DNA of 64,000 nucleotides, from contig CANTUZ010000026.1 of NCBI GenBank assembly GCA_947846985.1, positions 54,666,730 to 54,730,729 of the forward strand, given 5' to 3'. Numbering within the stretch: the stretch's first letter is position 1; the number at the start of each line of letters is the position of its first letter. Below the pieces are notes generated by a model, which was not told the DNA's origin, did not search any database, and worked only from the letters and a program-made list of their open reading frames with translations. Made by a program: the position numbers and the translations under genes. Below are positions 49,196 through 60,983 of the stretch, in pieces. The DNA comes from Fratercula arctica (taxonomy: Eukaryota; Chordata; Aves; Charadriiformes; Alcidae).

Positions 49196-50206
49196 ATATC
49201 TGGTTCAATAGAAGCACATTACTAAACATGGAATGAGATGTATGTTCTTGTCTTTAGTAGTGAATTAATACAGTGACAAATATAGGAACTTTTCCATCCT
49301 TTTCTCTCCCCCATGCGACAAGTAATTGCTCCCTCTTGATCATGTTCTTTTTTCAGTCACAGTACAAATCACTGAAGTCACTATGAAGCTTACAGTACTG
49401 TAAAAACAAATTCCCAAACAACAGTAGAGGTTATATTTTCTATCTTATTGCAGATAGTTCTGGCTTTTCTTCTTAATGTATCTGTAAGAAGATTTGCAAA
49501 AGACCTTCACCCATAACAGTTAATTCATAACAACTACCACAGCCAGGCAATCCTCTCAGACTTCTGTACCATCAAGCTCATTTTAGTAGATGAGCTTGCA
49601 AAAAGAAAAGAAAAAAAAAATCCAGTTCCAATTTTCCACAAGGAGTTTCTTTCATCACTAAGGTTAAGATTTAAAAACAACAAGCGTAGGATTCGTCTGA
49701 TCAAATGCACGCACCCCAAGATGTTTATAGGTGAGCTAGTCAGTCTATGGTACCTCTAGTAAGCCTTATCAATAAATGTTTCATCTTTTTTCTACCCTGA
49801 AATAGACTCAATTTAGGAGATTTAGAGTTAATTTAGAAGTATTTATTGGGATGATATGAAATATTCCCCAGAAAAGTCTGTGTCTGTGTCTTTTTTTTTT
49901 TATTATAAAAGGAGCTGAAAGTTATTTGCTGAAAGGTACATCTCTATATTTACTCAGATAAACCCTAGCCTAAGTGTCCATACATATACATGTTTCTGAA
50001 GCTCTTATCTGTTCTCCAGAATTTTAGTTTTCACTTTTTTAGTCTCCAGCTGTAATAATTAAAAAACAAACAAACAAAAAAGGAGAGATACATATGATAG
50101 AAATATGAACTCTGCTCCCATCTTTTTTTTCTTCTGAAAATAATTAAATATAAGTATTTCTGTAAGATACCTTGCAACAATGATATTATTTAGCTATCAT
50201 ACAAAA

Positions 50207-50229
50207 TGCCAGCATTATTAATGCTGGCA
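50207..50229. other. Near-perfect palindrome, 11-bp arms
   Basis: TGCCAGCATTA and TAATGCTGGCA flank a single T. The arms are GC-richer than most hairpins in this window, so the stem would be stable. Confidence 0.8.
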
Positions 50230-51760
50230 CCTCCCCATGAAAAAGATGCAAGAACACTCACATAATCCGTAATTTATTTTAATTTCTTGTTTTTATGACT
50301 TGTATTGGCAAACCCTGGAAGAGATCTTTAATTACTACCCCTGATTAAATATCATCTGCTGTAAATATATGCCTTTTTACTCAAATATATCAATGCTTAG
50401 ACATATTTACAGTACCGTTTACTTCAAGCCAACTCTATTCCCATTTCAGCATACAGCAGAGCAAATATTGAAGGTAGTCATTAAGGACAAGACCTGTCTG
50501 TATTTTTCACCAGGGTCGTTTGCTAAACCAGAACATCTCAATTGAAAGTTAATGGCTTTGATAGATTTCCAGACATCCTTGCTCATTTTTTCAGGACCAG
50601 GGAGACGAGATAATACTTTTCTTACTTAAGAATGAATCTTATCATAGATATGTTAATTTTACTTGTTGGCATGAGTCCCACAGTGACTGCTGACTAGAAA
50701 CACTAGCTAAGGGAATGCTTTCAAATAGCGCATGTCCTCGTCAAGCTGGCGATAACTGTGGTTCCCACTATAGCTGGTACCTGTGTCTTTTGGTTGTCTT
50801 CATACGATATTCATAAAAAGAGTTAAGTTCACCTTTTTGTCCTGCCTACATTTATCAATATGTATATAGGTTATATACCTCCTGATAAGAAGGTTATACT
50901 TATGCTAGTAAAATTAATAAAGACAGAATCTGTCCACAAACACTGTCACACAATCATCCATGCTCTTTAAGTTGCTATTGCCATCCATGGCATAGTTTTG
51001 ACCCCTGCCAACTAAGAATCTCTTCAGCATTAGAAAATGCCTAGTTCATAAGGTAGCATGGATTCAGAATCATTCCCAATAGAGGAGGGAGAGGAAAAAA
51101 ATCTACTTGCATGGATAAAATTTTACTGTACCAGTTGGTCTTGGGCCAGAGAACAGTTGCCTGTTCATTTTATTTAGTACCAAAAATGTAACGGGAAATG
51201 TCATCGTTTTAAAAAGCTAGTATTTCTAGGAGACCCATGTTTGAAGAAGTGCATTTGTGTGTGTATGTATAACAGTTTAGGGTTTTTTACAAGAAATAGA
51301 GGAGAAACAGCTCAACCAGCTGAAAGAAAAACTGCATGTGCTCCATATTACTATTGCCAGCTGAGATTTACAATGCACAGCCAACAGAAATTAAAAAGAT
51401 CCAAACACTAAGGAAAGAAAATCAAAGAAATTTTCATGTGGCAGACATGAATTTGTTTATATAGCACAGTTTCATTCTTGTTCCTTCCTGAGCTTTCACT
51501 ACTGAAAACATTAATGGTAATGAAGTTGAGAAGACTTTTCAATAAATCTATGGGAATACCTATTAGCGATATACCAAACAGGGACAAATATTCCATACCT
51601 CTGCCAGATGCTGTGGTTGCCAGGGAAAACAAGTCGTAGGTCTTCGGTGATTTTGTCTGATGGAAGAAGAGCTGAAGGGAATTTAGCAGGAGGGTGGAGA
51701 AGCTGTCCCTAAGGCCAAAATATGTCAGCAGCTCTCTAATTCTTAACCAGAAATGCACTC

Positions 51761-51782
51761 TTTTTTTTTTTTTTTTTTTTTT
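51761..51782. repeat. Poly(T) tract, 22 bases
   Basis: Uninterrupted T22 preceded by ATGCACTC and followed by CCAG. It encodes the poly-lysine run of the spurious minus-strand frame across it. Confidence 0.9.
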
Positions 51783-54700
51783 CCAGAAAACCAAAAAAAC
51801 CTGCCCCCAGCCCTCAATTAAGATCAATAAGATCAATGTGCTTCTGGGTGGCTTAAGTAACAAATGTTGATGAGGGTAAACAGTTTAGTGGTTGTTTCTA
51901 TACTGACACTGTGGTTCCCAAATATGTAAGTTGTGAGAGGAACTGCTGGCTGTTAGCTAGAGTATAGCTCATTATTATTGGCACATTAATAGGTGTGTTG
52001 TGCTTCTATCTTCTAAATCAGACATTTCCTTAAACATGCTATGAACCCTGGTGCAGTGACTGTAGTTAGATGTAAGTATGAAATAATGTACTAATGCCTG
52101 TCATATAATAAATCAAAGTAAAACTTGATCTCAGGGAAGAACATGACATAGGCTTACCATCATCTTTCATAGTGTTAACACAATAGTATCATTTTGCTAC
52201 TGGAAATGTCAACTGAATTGCCCTTTCTCCCATTCCTTCCAAGCATACATTGAGAGCTCAGTAACAGATGTGGAGACAATAAAGAGTGGAAGAGTAGTCA
52301 ATGGGATCTTTTCTCCAGTTCCTTTTGAGCAAAAGTTATTCAATGCATTTTTCACATATCTATGAAAAGCATTTGCTGTTTGTACTAAATTCATCAGAGC
52401 CTTGTTTGCAATTATGCTATATAAAAATACATAAGATCTGGAGGGAGTGTGGGTGTGCAACGGACCAGATTGCAAAGGAACAGGTATGTCTACAAACAGA
52501 CTTAAAAATTAGCAAATTCAATAATAACATTCACAACCCTGATTAAAAATGAAGCAAGCAATATTAGTTGATATATTTCACAGATGACCTTAACCACGAC
52601 CATGTTGTGATTTCTTCACATTACTTCTATGGAAATTATTTTATACACTTATAACCTGTAAGACAGAGAGTGCCATCCATAATCAGAACTTCTAAGCATA
52701 TCAGAAGGAACTCTTAGGGAAGAAAGACCTTAAGTGTATTTTAAAAAAGTCATTATAATGAAATTTGCTTACTTGACTAGCATATACTGATGTGTCGGCT
52801 TATTTGCTCATGCTGTTCCTACTATTTTAAAATTATGTATTCAGTAGTAAATCTGCAGCAAACAGAATACTTGGATTATTATAAAGACAATGAACAATCA
52901 CAGTAGAAAATAGATGAGCCTTAAAAAAGGCCTGAAATACTAAATCCTTTAGCTAGAATTCATTGAATTAGGGGAGCTTGGAATAATCTTTACAATGTGA
53001 ATATGGGTACTGAGGCATGGAAATAATTCTCTCATTTGCTTGACATTTTTAATTCAACTTAAAGAAATGCAAGTTTTAGCAGTCTCAGGATAATCTTGAT
53101 TTCTTATAAAGCAATGTCAGCCAGCAATGTGACTCCAGAGGCATTGAAAAATTATTTCTTATTTCAGAAGCCAATCCTGTCAATTTCTTATGAAAACAAA
53201 CTTTGCAAAAATAGCTGATTTGAAAAGTCATCTAGAGAGTATATTGTTGTTAAGACAACTAAAAAAGCTAGTGAATGGAAGTTCCTTTCCTTCATATTTT
53301 TTAATGAAGCATCCTGAAATGTCTAAAGAGCTATATCCCTTCCTTTCTTGCTTTAGCAAGTTCACTTAATGAAACAGGGAAGAAATTTATGCACTCTGAT
53401 GTGAGTATGCTCTCCGCAGTGTCATTGATTTTTGTATATGTTTGTTAACTGCCTCCAGAGAGATTTTGTGTTTTCCTCATGTTATATTCTATGACATGAG
53501 ATCCAGTAAGAGAGAATTCAGATATTTAGGAAATTTCAAGAACATCTTCTATAAGGTTTATCCCAACCATCTGTTGGTCAGAAGTACTTTTCAGCCTGTT
53601 GGTAGTGTTTCAGATTTGACATGTTGTCCGAGTTGTCAGTTTAACTCTTTCAGTTTTTTGTTCACTTAGTTGAAATTGAAGCAGATCACCATCAACTGCA
53701 GTGAAAATTCTCTGCATTTCAAAAGCCTGCTGGATTCAAGTATGGTTTTGTACTGAAAGGGCTTTATGATATATGGATGTGTGCCAGGGCATGTAACTAG
53801 GAACTATTCTTCTATCTGCAGAACTAAGGGTTGTGGAAGATTTTCATTACCACCATTATTATATTCTGAAGCACTGTCATCCTGGAAAACCCTTTAGGTT
53901 GGCTGCATGTCTGTAGAGGAACTCAAGATCAGCTCAGAAACCTTGGTAATTCACAGAAGAGAAACTGGAAGAAGCTGTAGTAGGAAATACTCTCTCTCCA
54001 CAAGCCAAATAGCCTCTATACAGTTCATCAGTCATTTTAGATGCAAACGCTCGCCTCCATTGCATCCACATGTACTAGCAAATGATGATTCAAGAAACAT
54101 ATTCACCTCATAACAAGACAGGACAAGCCAGGATATTCCTGCCTGGTCATTACAGTTCTCTCAGTTTGCTTGTGTTGTCAGTAGTCGTTTCCTTCTACTC
54201 CTTTTCCCACCACTCCTCACATCAGAATGATGTTCTGTGCCTTACTAGTCTGACAGCAAGAAACCTTTTAACTTTCAAGTTAATTTTTTATTGGATTAGC
54301 AATGTATACTCATTTCTTATTTAGGTTTATTTTTTTGCCTTGGAATTTTTCCCCTTGAAAGTGCTTACGAACAGTAAGCTTTTGAATTCTTGTTGTTATT
54401 CTACTAACTTAACAAATCAAACTCCTGTAGTTGGTTCTTAGTATAAGGAAATTCTATTCCTCAGTCATCTTAATAGCCATGGTTTTCTCCTTGTGTAACA
54501 ATCCTATTTGAAAAAAAAAAACTAATATCAAAAAGCACAGGTGAAATAGAAAAAAAAATATAAAAATTACTTATATTTTGATATGCTATAACCTTATTAA
54601 TACACTCTTCAAAAGATTTGCTGTTTTAAATAAAAATAATTTACATATTTGTGATCACTATGCAATATTACATAAGACACATGAAATATATGGAGCAACT

Positions 54701-55249
54701 TCCATTTTTCTTTTTTCATCAGATGGTATATTTATTTCCACATCATTTTTTAAAGGAAATGTACTGCAGAATGTACCCATGAGTATTTTTCTTTCTGTAG
54801 GCCCTATATATGAACACTGAAAATCAAGATTTGCAAATTTGAGAAGCAGAATTGCTTAATGCTTACACATTTTTTCCTGACCAGATCAGAAGTTCTGATA
54901 TCACAGTTCAGGGCTGCATGAAGTAAACATCAGACAGTTGCCTTTGTAAAAAGGTTGGAAGGTATTAACATAAAATACAAGACATTTTATTTTGTGCAGG
55001 AAATTGGAAGCTCCATTCAATGACTTGGCACACTAAATGTCAATTTGTTACCACTTTATCCTGACAATCCATAGGATTTGGCATGGAATCTGGTAATAAC
55101 TTCATTTTACTCTAAGGAAAAATAACGATGCATTGAGATTTTGCAGTAAGTCTTATAACAGCTCTGTAACTTGGCATTTACTGCACATCCTTACATTGAT
55201 TTAGCATTTCTACCCCCATAATATTTCTTTTTCCAAATACTTGCCTATC

Positions 55250-55380
55250 TCCCATTTTAAAACAATTTATATTAGCGGCTTCTTTTACTGCCTTTGGTAG
55301 TTCATTGCACATATATTATTGTGACAATTGCAACACTGTATTTAAGGTTCTGCCAGGATTTTTATGTTACAACCCTATTT
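55250..55380 (-). mobile_element. Doubtful old LINE-like scrap
   Basis: The plus-strand phrase around 55280-55310 (TTACTGCCTTTGGTAGTTCA, then TTGCACATA) resembles, loosely, the antisense of a 3'-terminal segment of old CR1/L3-type LINEs. The match is short and from memory. It could equally be unique sequence. Confidence 0.2.
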
Positions 55381-55681
55381 TCTTAGTTTTATACTTTAAA
55401 AAAAAGATCCTTTGGGGAAGATGCAACGGTAGTGCAAATTTTCAGGTAACAAAATAGCTATTCCTTAAAAAAACCCAAAACCTTACTTTTTCATTTGTTA
55501 TTTTTAATACTAGGAAGAATATTTAAAAAGAAATAAATCATGATGCATATATTTTACATTGTTTCTGTGAATAATTACTTGTTCAATCTCACCTTGGTTT
55601 TGTGATAGTTGTTCATACTAAGTAGTAGACTTTCTTTATTTCGACCCATTTCTCTGAATCTTCATTCAAAAGAAAAAGCAT

Positions 55682-55709
55682 CCTAAGACAGTATGCCTAA
55701 GACAGTATG
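55682..55709 (+). repeat. 14-bp perfect tandem duplication
   Basis: CCTAAGACAGTATG occurs twice in immediate succession with no mismatch. This is probably a recent slippage or repair event. Confidence 0.9.
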
Positions 55710-56246
55710 GTGTCATTAGAATTAATGATACAAAGAAATGTAAAAATAGGTCTCTTTAGAGTTTATGAAAATTAACATGTATAATTATACATTAAGTAGT
55801 ATATGCTGATATTCCAAAAGAAGAAAACCTGGATTTAAACAAGCAGTTTTTCCTAATGAGTAAGTAAGGTGACATAGTAAATAGTTGAAGGACTGTAGAG
55901 AAAACAGAGATGAAGAAAAATATATGGATTATACAACACATTTCTAAGTTCATAAAAAGGTCTCTGTACTTGAAAAACTGGGCTTCATTAATCAAAATAG
56001 AAAAGCCACCTAGGAAGAATGTGATCTATTCCTGAAAAATCTTTACCCCTTTACTTTGTTGACATATTGTATAGGTGTCAGCAAACTCAGATAGACCTAA
56101 TATTGAGGTATGCACATTGCAAGACAGAGCCTAAGATGGGTTTAACAATAAAAAAAAAATTGGTTTGTCAGTTATTTGGTATAAAAATGGCATCATTTAA
56201 CCATTAGCATTGTAAAACCATAAAGGAAAATAACAAATGCATTTGC

Positions 56247-56274
56247 TTTTTTTTTTTTTTTTTTTTTTTTTTTT
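56247..56274. repeat. Poly(T) tract, 28 bases
   Basis: Uninterrupted T28, following ATTTGC. It could be the head of a minus-strand retrocopy, but the sequence to its right matches nothing I recognise. Confidence 0.9.
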
Positions 56275-56900
56275 GTAGTTACAAATGTATGTATAAAGAA
56301 CCAAGAAACAATACATAGGACAGAATTAGTTCGACTACATTTCTTCACAGCTAGAATCAAAGTCCAAGTTATCCATAGAAAGGTTTTGTTTACAGAGTTA
56401 ATATAAAGAATTGAATTGCAAGGTTCTTATCTGGATGACAGGATAGTCATTAGGAATCTATGGCTAGAAAACAAGGAAGAAAAGGTAGCACTGTCACTTC
56501 AGTTGAAAACAGTTTCTAAGGAATCTTCTCTTTCACTGTTTATTTGTTTTCTAAGTGAAACAAACTGTGCTTTTGGTATCGGACTGGGATCAGTAGCATG
56601 CATGAAACAGTAACAGAAATAACAACTGAATAACATCATTTAATTAGGGATAACAAATATATGTCAATATTTGGAGAAGGAAACATCAAGAGACACATTT
56701 TCTACAAAGATACATAGTAAAGGTGCACATAAATACATGATTAATAGCAGGTTGTCTTGTGTTTTTAAAATCAATTATGATCAATATTAATTGAACTACT
56801 GTTAATACAACTCTTCTTTTCACTTTATCCAAAATATTATGACCTCTCTCTGCCTTTTGTTCAGGTTTTTTCTGTTGTTGCTTTGGTTTTGGGTTTTGCC

Positions 56901-56922
56901 TTTTTTTTTTTTTTTTTTTTTT
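56901..56922. repeat. Poly(T) tract, 22 bases
   Basis: Uninterrupted T22 preceded by a T/G-rich stretch (TTTGGTTTTGGGTTTTGCC), the antisense form of the A/C-rich low-complexity seen at 41.1 kb. Confidence 0.9.
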
Positions 56923-57263
56923 AAGCTACGGAATGAAAGTCTAATTTTTCTACCTTTTGAGTAAATGAAATGCTTGTGTGCTTATGTAATTTTCTTTGTC
57001 TAGTGAATTTTCCATTGTTCTTTCACCAATTGTGCAGTGGGATTTTTTTTTCATAACTCTGCCTCCAATTCTCTCATTGCAAATTAACTTCTACAACGAT
57101 CCTTTGCCAAACCATTTTGTGTAGTATATCTTATTGCAAAATATTCTTTCATTTTAACTTAAAGTGAAAATAACTTTTTTTCAAAATGATTTTCCATAGC
57201 ACATTATGAAGTAGATTATCTGTACTCCCATTTCCCCTTTACATTGGTCTCTAATAGTTATAC

Positions 57264-57288
57264 AAAAAAAAAAAAAAAAAAAAAAAAA
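57264..57288. repeat. Poly(A) tract, 25 bases
   Basis: Uninterrupted A25; with the T28 and T22 tracts it is one of three homopolymers of at least 22 bases within about 1 kb. Confidence 0.9.
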
Positions 57289-57669
57289 TCCTCACTTTAG
57301 TACTCTTTGCCTTCATTATTCTTCAAGGTGATTATAAGGCAAAGAGGTGCTTTGTCTGGTTGATAAATGCTCCTGCTTTCAAAGTTACCCTGGTATTTAA
57401 TTTTATTGATTTTAGGTATTACAGGTGGAACCAAATGAAGAATATGAGCTCAAGACCACTGATCAAAACATTCTTAATGTCACCAATAAATATACTTCTC
57501 TTGATTTTGGGATAAAAGCATTTCTAATGCTTAATAGCTTATTGAGTTAAAATTATAATACAGCAAGTCTGCAAGACTACAGTAAAATACTGAAGATGTA
57601 TACAGTTGATACATCCTACATGGCTTTGGATCTCTTTTTCGTTTCTTTTGTTTCTTGTTCTTCTTGTTT

Positions 57670-58397
57670 CCATGCACTGGTACAGGTTAGGTCTTGACCT
57701 GCTGGAAAACAGCTCTGCAGAGAGGGACCTGGGAATCCTGTCAGACAACAAGTTGACCATAAGGCAGCACTGTGCCCTTGTGGCCAAGAAAGCTGATGGT
57801 CTCCTGGGGTGCCTTAAAAAGAGCGTGGTCAGCAGGTCGAGGGAGGTCATCCTCCCCCTCTACTCTGCCCTGGTGAGGCCGCACCTGGAGTACTGTGTCC
57901 AGTTCTGGGCTCCCCGGTTCAAGAAGGACAGGGAACTGCTGGAGAGGGTACAGCAAAGGGCTACCAAGACGATTAGGGGACTGGAACATCTCTCTTATGA
58001 AGAAAGGATGAGGGATTTGGGTCTTTTTAGTCTGGAAAACAGATGACTGAGGGGGGATCTTATCAATGCTTATAAATACTTAAAGGGTGGATGTCAGGAG
58101 GATGGGGCCAGGCTCTTTTCAGTGGTGCCCAGCAACAGGACAAGGGGCAATGGGCACAAATGGGAACACAGGAAATTCCACCTGAACATGAGGAGGAACT
58201 TCTTTACTTTGGGAGTGGCAGAGCACTGGAACAGGCTGCCCAGAGAGGTGGTGGAGTCTCCATCTCTGGAAACATTCAAAACCCTCCTGGATGCCTTCCT
58301 GTGCAACCTGCTCTAGGTGACCCTGCTCTGGAAGGGGGGTAGGACTAGATGATCTCCAAAGGTCCCTTCCAACCCCTACCATTCTGTGATTCTGTTA
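57670..58397 (+). mobile_element. CR1 LINE, youngest-looking copy, 5'-truncated
   Basis: About 730 bp ending in two crisp CR1 tail units (ATTCTGTG, ATTCTGTT) after an intact-looking 3'UTR core (GGACTAGATGATCTCCAAAG). Its 5' edge joins a pyrimidine-rich stretch (57630-57670). It is GC-rich against its surroundings, as CR1 usually is. Compared with the other copies it has few frame disruptions, which implies a later insertion. No convincing target duplication is visible, which is common for CR1. Confidence 0.95.
57678..58316 (+). pseudogene. CR1 ORF2 C-terminal remnant with a single stop
   Basis: One reading frame runs for 213 codons to the natural end of ORF2 with only one premature stop (TGA at 58044-58046). 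Conserved blocks in order: [53 protein letters not shown], then past the stop [38 protein letters not shown]. The context, AGA TGA CTG AGG against an expected K/R-R-L-R, fits a CGA-to-TGA CpG transition. It encodes only the part after the RT catalytic core, so it was never an active enzyme at this site. Confidence 0.92.
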
Positions 58398-58759
58398 CTG
58401 TTCTGCTTTCCAGATCTTGCTTTTATGAAATGGCAGCATTTGATTAGGAAGATGCATATGGTTTGAGCAACTGTGATAAGAAGACAAAAGTATAACTAAA
58501 CACCAGCTTTCTATAAGAGGTTCTCAAAGTGTATGTTAGACTTTCAAAGAGAGGAAAGGGACCACTGGACATACTTTAGCAGTGAATAGAAGCAGGAGTC
58601 CCACCTGCTCTTTCCCTACCCCTTCTTCCTCTCCCCCCAAGAGATTTCATGCTTCTGTGGCAGTCACGTGGAGAGTACAGCATGTACTACAAGCTAGGTT
58701 TGGATATCAGCAGAAAATACAGAAAAACTTGAAGTCCAAATCTGAAGATGCAAGGAATA

Positions 58760-58779
58760 TAAACTTATATATAAGTTTA
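58760..58779. other. Perfect 20-bp AT-rich palindrome
   Basis: TAAACTTATATATAAGTTTA is fully self-complementary, in an AT-rich 60-bp stretch. About one palindrome of this length is expected by chance in such sequence. Confidence 0.75.
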
Positions 58780-59452
58780 ATGTATAATCTACAATTATAT
58801 ATTATATAAAATATAAAAATAACAAACAGCTTTACACACAGGTATAGAGGATGTTGGTGTATAAAAAGATAGGCAAAGCAGAAACTAGAAGTATATGTAT
58901 TTATTGGAGATGAAGGAAGGGGGAAGTAAAGTGGGAATGGGAAAAAAAACCACAAATCTGTAGTCTTTTGTATTTACAGAAGAGATGGGCTGATGCAAAA
59001 ACATCAATAATCACAGCTCTAATTTGTATTGGTATGAATCCTGTTTTCAGAGTTGCTTTGAACAGTGACAGACAGTTGCATCACTGAATGTTTTCTTTGA
59101 TGTACAAGGAACTTTATTTTTATCCTCCATATTCTTAAAGGAGCTAGAAACATCTAGATTACAATACCAAAAAAGAAAAAGGAGTTACCTTGTACCTCCA
59201 ATTCCTTGGAAGGAAGCACTCATGGAAATTAGAGATGGAAGAAGGGGGTTTTAATTTGTTTTTTATTTGGTTGATTTTGGGGGGTTTTTTGGTTGGTGGT
59301 TTTCTTTTTTTTTCCTGATAAAATGCACAATTGCAGTTTTGATAACCCAAATTAGAACATATCCTTGCCCTCGACTGAGGTGGCAAAGCTGGAATCTAAT
59401 TCAAGGTGACAGGATTTTGTAACTGTGATAGTTGAGGACAAGAAATGATTCC

Positions 59453-59479
59453 TTTTTTTTTTTTTTTTTTTTTTTTTTT
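59453..59479. repeat. Poly(T) tract, 27 bases
   Basis: Uninterrupted T27 followed by GGCCTGTCATGAG. No retrotransposon body is recognised to its right. Confidence 0.9.
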
Positions 59480-60983
59480 GGCCTGTCATGAGTATGAACT
59501 GTTCAGGGACATACTATTATAGCCCTAAGTACACTGAAATGGCTGTTACTCTGCTTGATGTGATTTTTCTTTGTACTTACTATCAATATGATAGTAAATA
59601 AATGAACTGTATGTACAAAACCAGACATGGATTGCAATAGGAAATATTTCCTAGGATGTCCTTCCATTAAGCTTACACTGATTTATCTTTCATGAAGGTA
59701 TGTGGACAAAGATTTTCTCACATTCCCTAATTTTAATCAGTAGTTCTGTATAAATACATTCCCTAAGCCTGTGACAGTATAGGTTTCTGGTGAAAGGTCT
59801 AGTTTCTAACTTCTTGGTACCTGTCTCACCACCAAGTGTTGTGTAGTGATCTAGTTAACCACCTTGTATGAGACTCTGATACCTTTTGGGACTTCTTCTG
59901 GTAGCTGGAGTGCTTGAGCATTTCTGTATGTACGTAGTGCCTCCTTCTCCCTATTTCCTGGCTGGTATCTAGAGCAGTACCCCTCTCTCGTCATGCTTTC
60001 ACAAGTACACTCCCCATTTGGGAGCCAGTTTCAAATGGTCTAGTGAACCATGTCAGTGAAGCTCAGGGACGAGAGTTCATGACTGCAGTCAGCCAGTTAC
60101 TGGTCTTAAACTAGGAGTTCGCTCATTCAGTGAAAAATTACGAAGCATTGGACTTCTATGGCACTGCAAACTTTGTATATGTTCATTTCCAAGTCACATC
60201 AATCCTTCCATTTCAGCAGGCAAATAGGAATTACAGCTATGTAATTCCAGCCATATGTGTCTATATATGTTTACGAATAATAGCAGCAAATAGTAATGTG
60301 ATTTTAGCTCATCAGTTTGGAAAGCCACTAATTAGGTGCTAATATTTTTGCTTTTTGCTTTCAAAATCTGTACATCATGAAACAGAAGCAAGGGAGTTTG
60401 AGACATATGGTAATGCACCATGGAAAATGAGTAAGAAAAAAGGCCATAACTTCACCAACCAAAGACAGACATTCTAACCTTCTAGGATTCAATCCTATGG
60501 TCAAGCTGAGAATTAAAAATGCTGATCTACCTCAGTGACAAATGTTCAATGTCTGGTCTACCAATGCTTTTTCTGTGGTCCTTACCCTCCATGATCATTT
60601 AAGCTTTTAATATTCATCTTACAAATAGTCAAAAAAATTGCTTCTTCCTTTAACAGTATCACTAACACTAAGATTACCACAGGCACTTCAGCTAAGAAGT
60701 TCTAAAGACAAAATTCGTCAACAAATTCATTCTGCTTTAGCTTAAGTTGACTTCAAAGGAGTTTTGCAAGTTATCCTGGGGCTCAGTGTGGCCTTAAATT
60801 TCTGAAATAGGCCCTCGCCTGTGAAACTTAATTCCTGTAACAGCTTTTAAAAGAAACCTATATTTCCTATGCTTTAGAGGCATATTTTGTCAGTATATGA
60901 AATTGAAATCACTTCCTTTAGCGGAATTTAAGACCTGGTAAACACTAAAGCTGTACAAATAATATATTTTTGGTTCGGTGGCT

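Larger units (their letters stand above)
44406..57669. other. Long unassigned AT-rich stretch
   Basis: Thirteen kilobases without a recognised gene. Named items inside are a CT-rich tract (46671), three hairpins (46431, 47893, 50207), an old CR1/L3-like fragment (48960), poly(A)/(T) tracts (51761, 56247, 56901, 57264), a 14-bp tandem duplication (55682) and a doubtful old LINE scrap (55250). The minus-strand frame 51408-51863 (151 codons) reads through the T22 tract as poly-lysine and shows no domain. Confidence 0.6.
58398..60983. other. Unassigned AT-rich sequence
   Basis: No gene is recognised. It holds an AT palindrome at 58760, a T/G-rich patch near 59260-59310 and a T27 tract at 59453-59479. 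Confidence 0.6.

Noticed and set aside
51408..51863. 151-codon minus-strand frame
   Set aside because: It reads through the T22 tract as poly-lysine, has no recognisable domain, and nothing around it suggests an exon.
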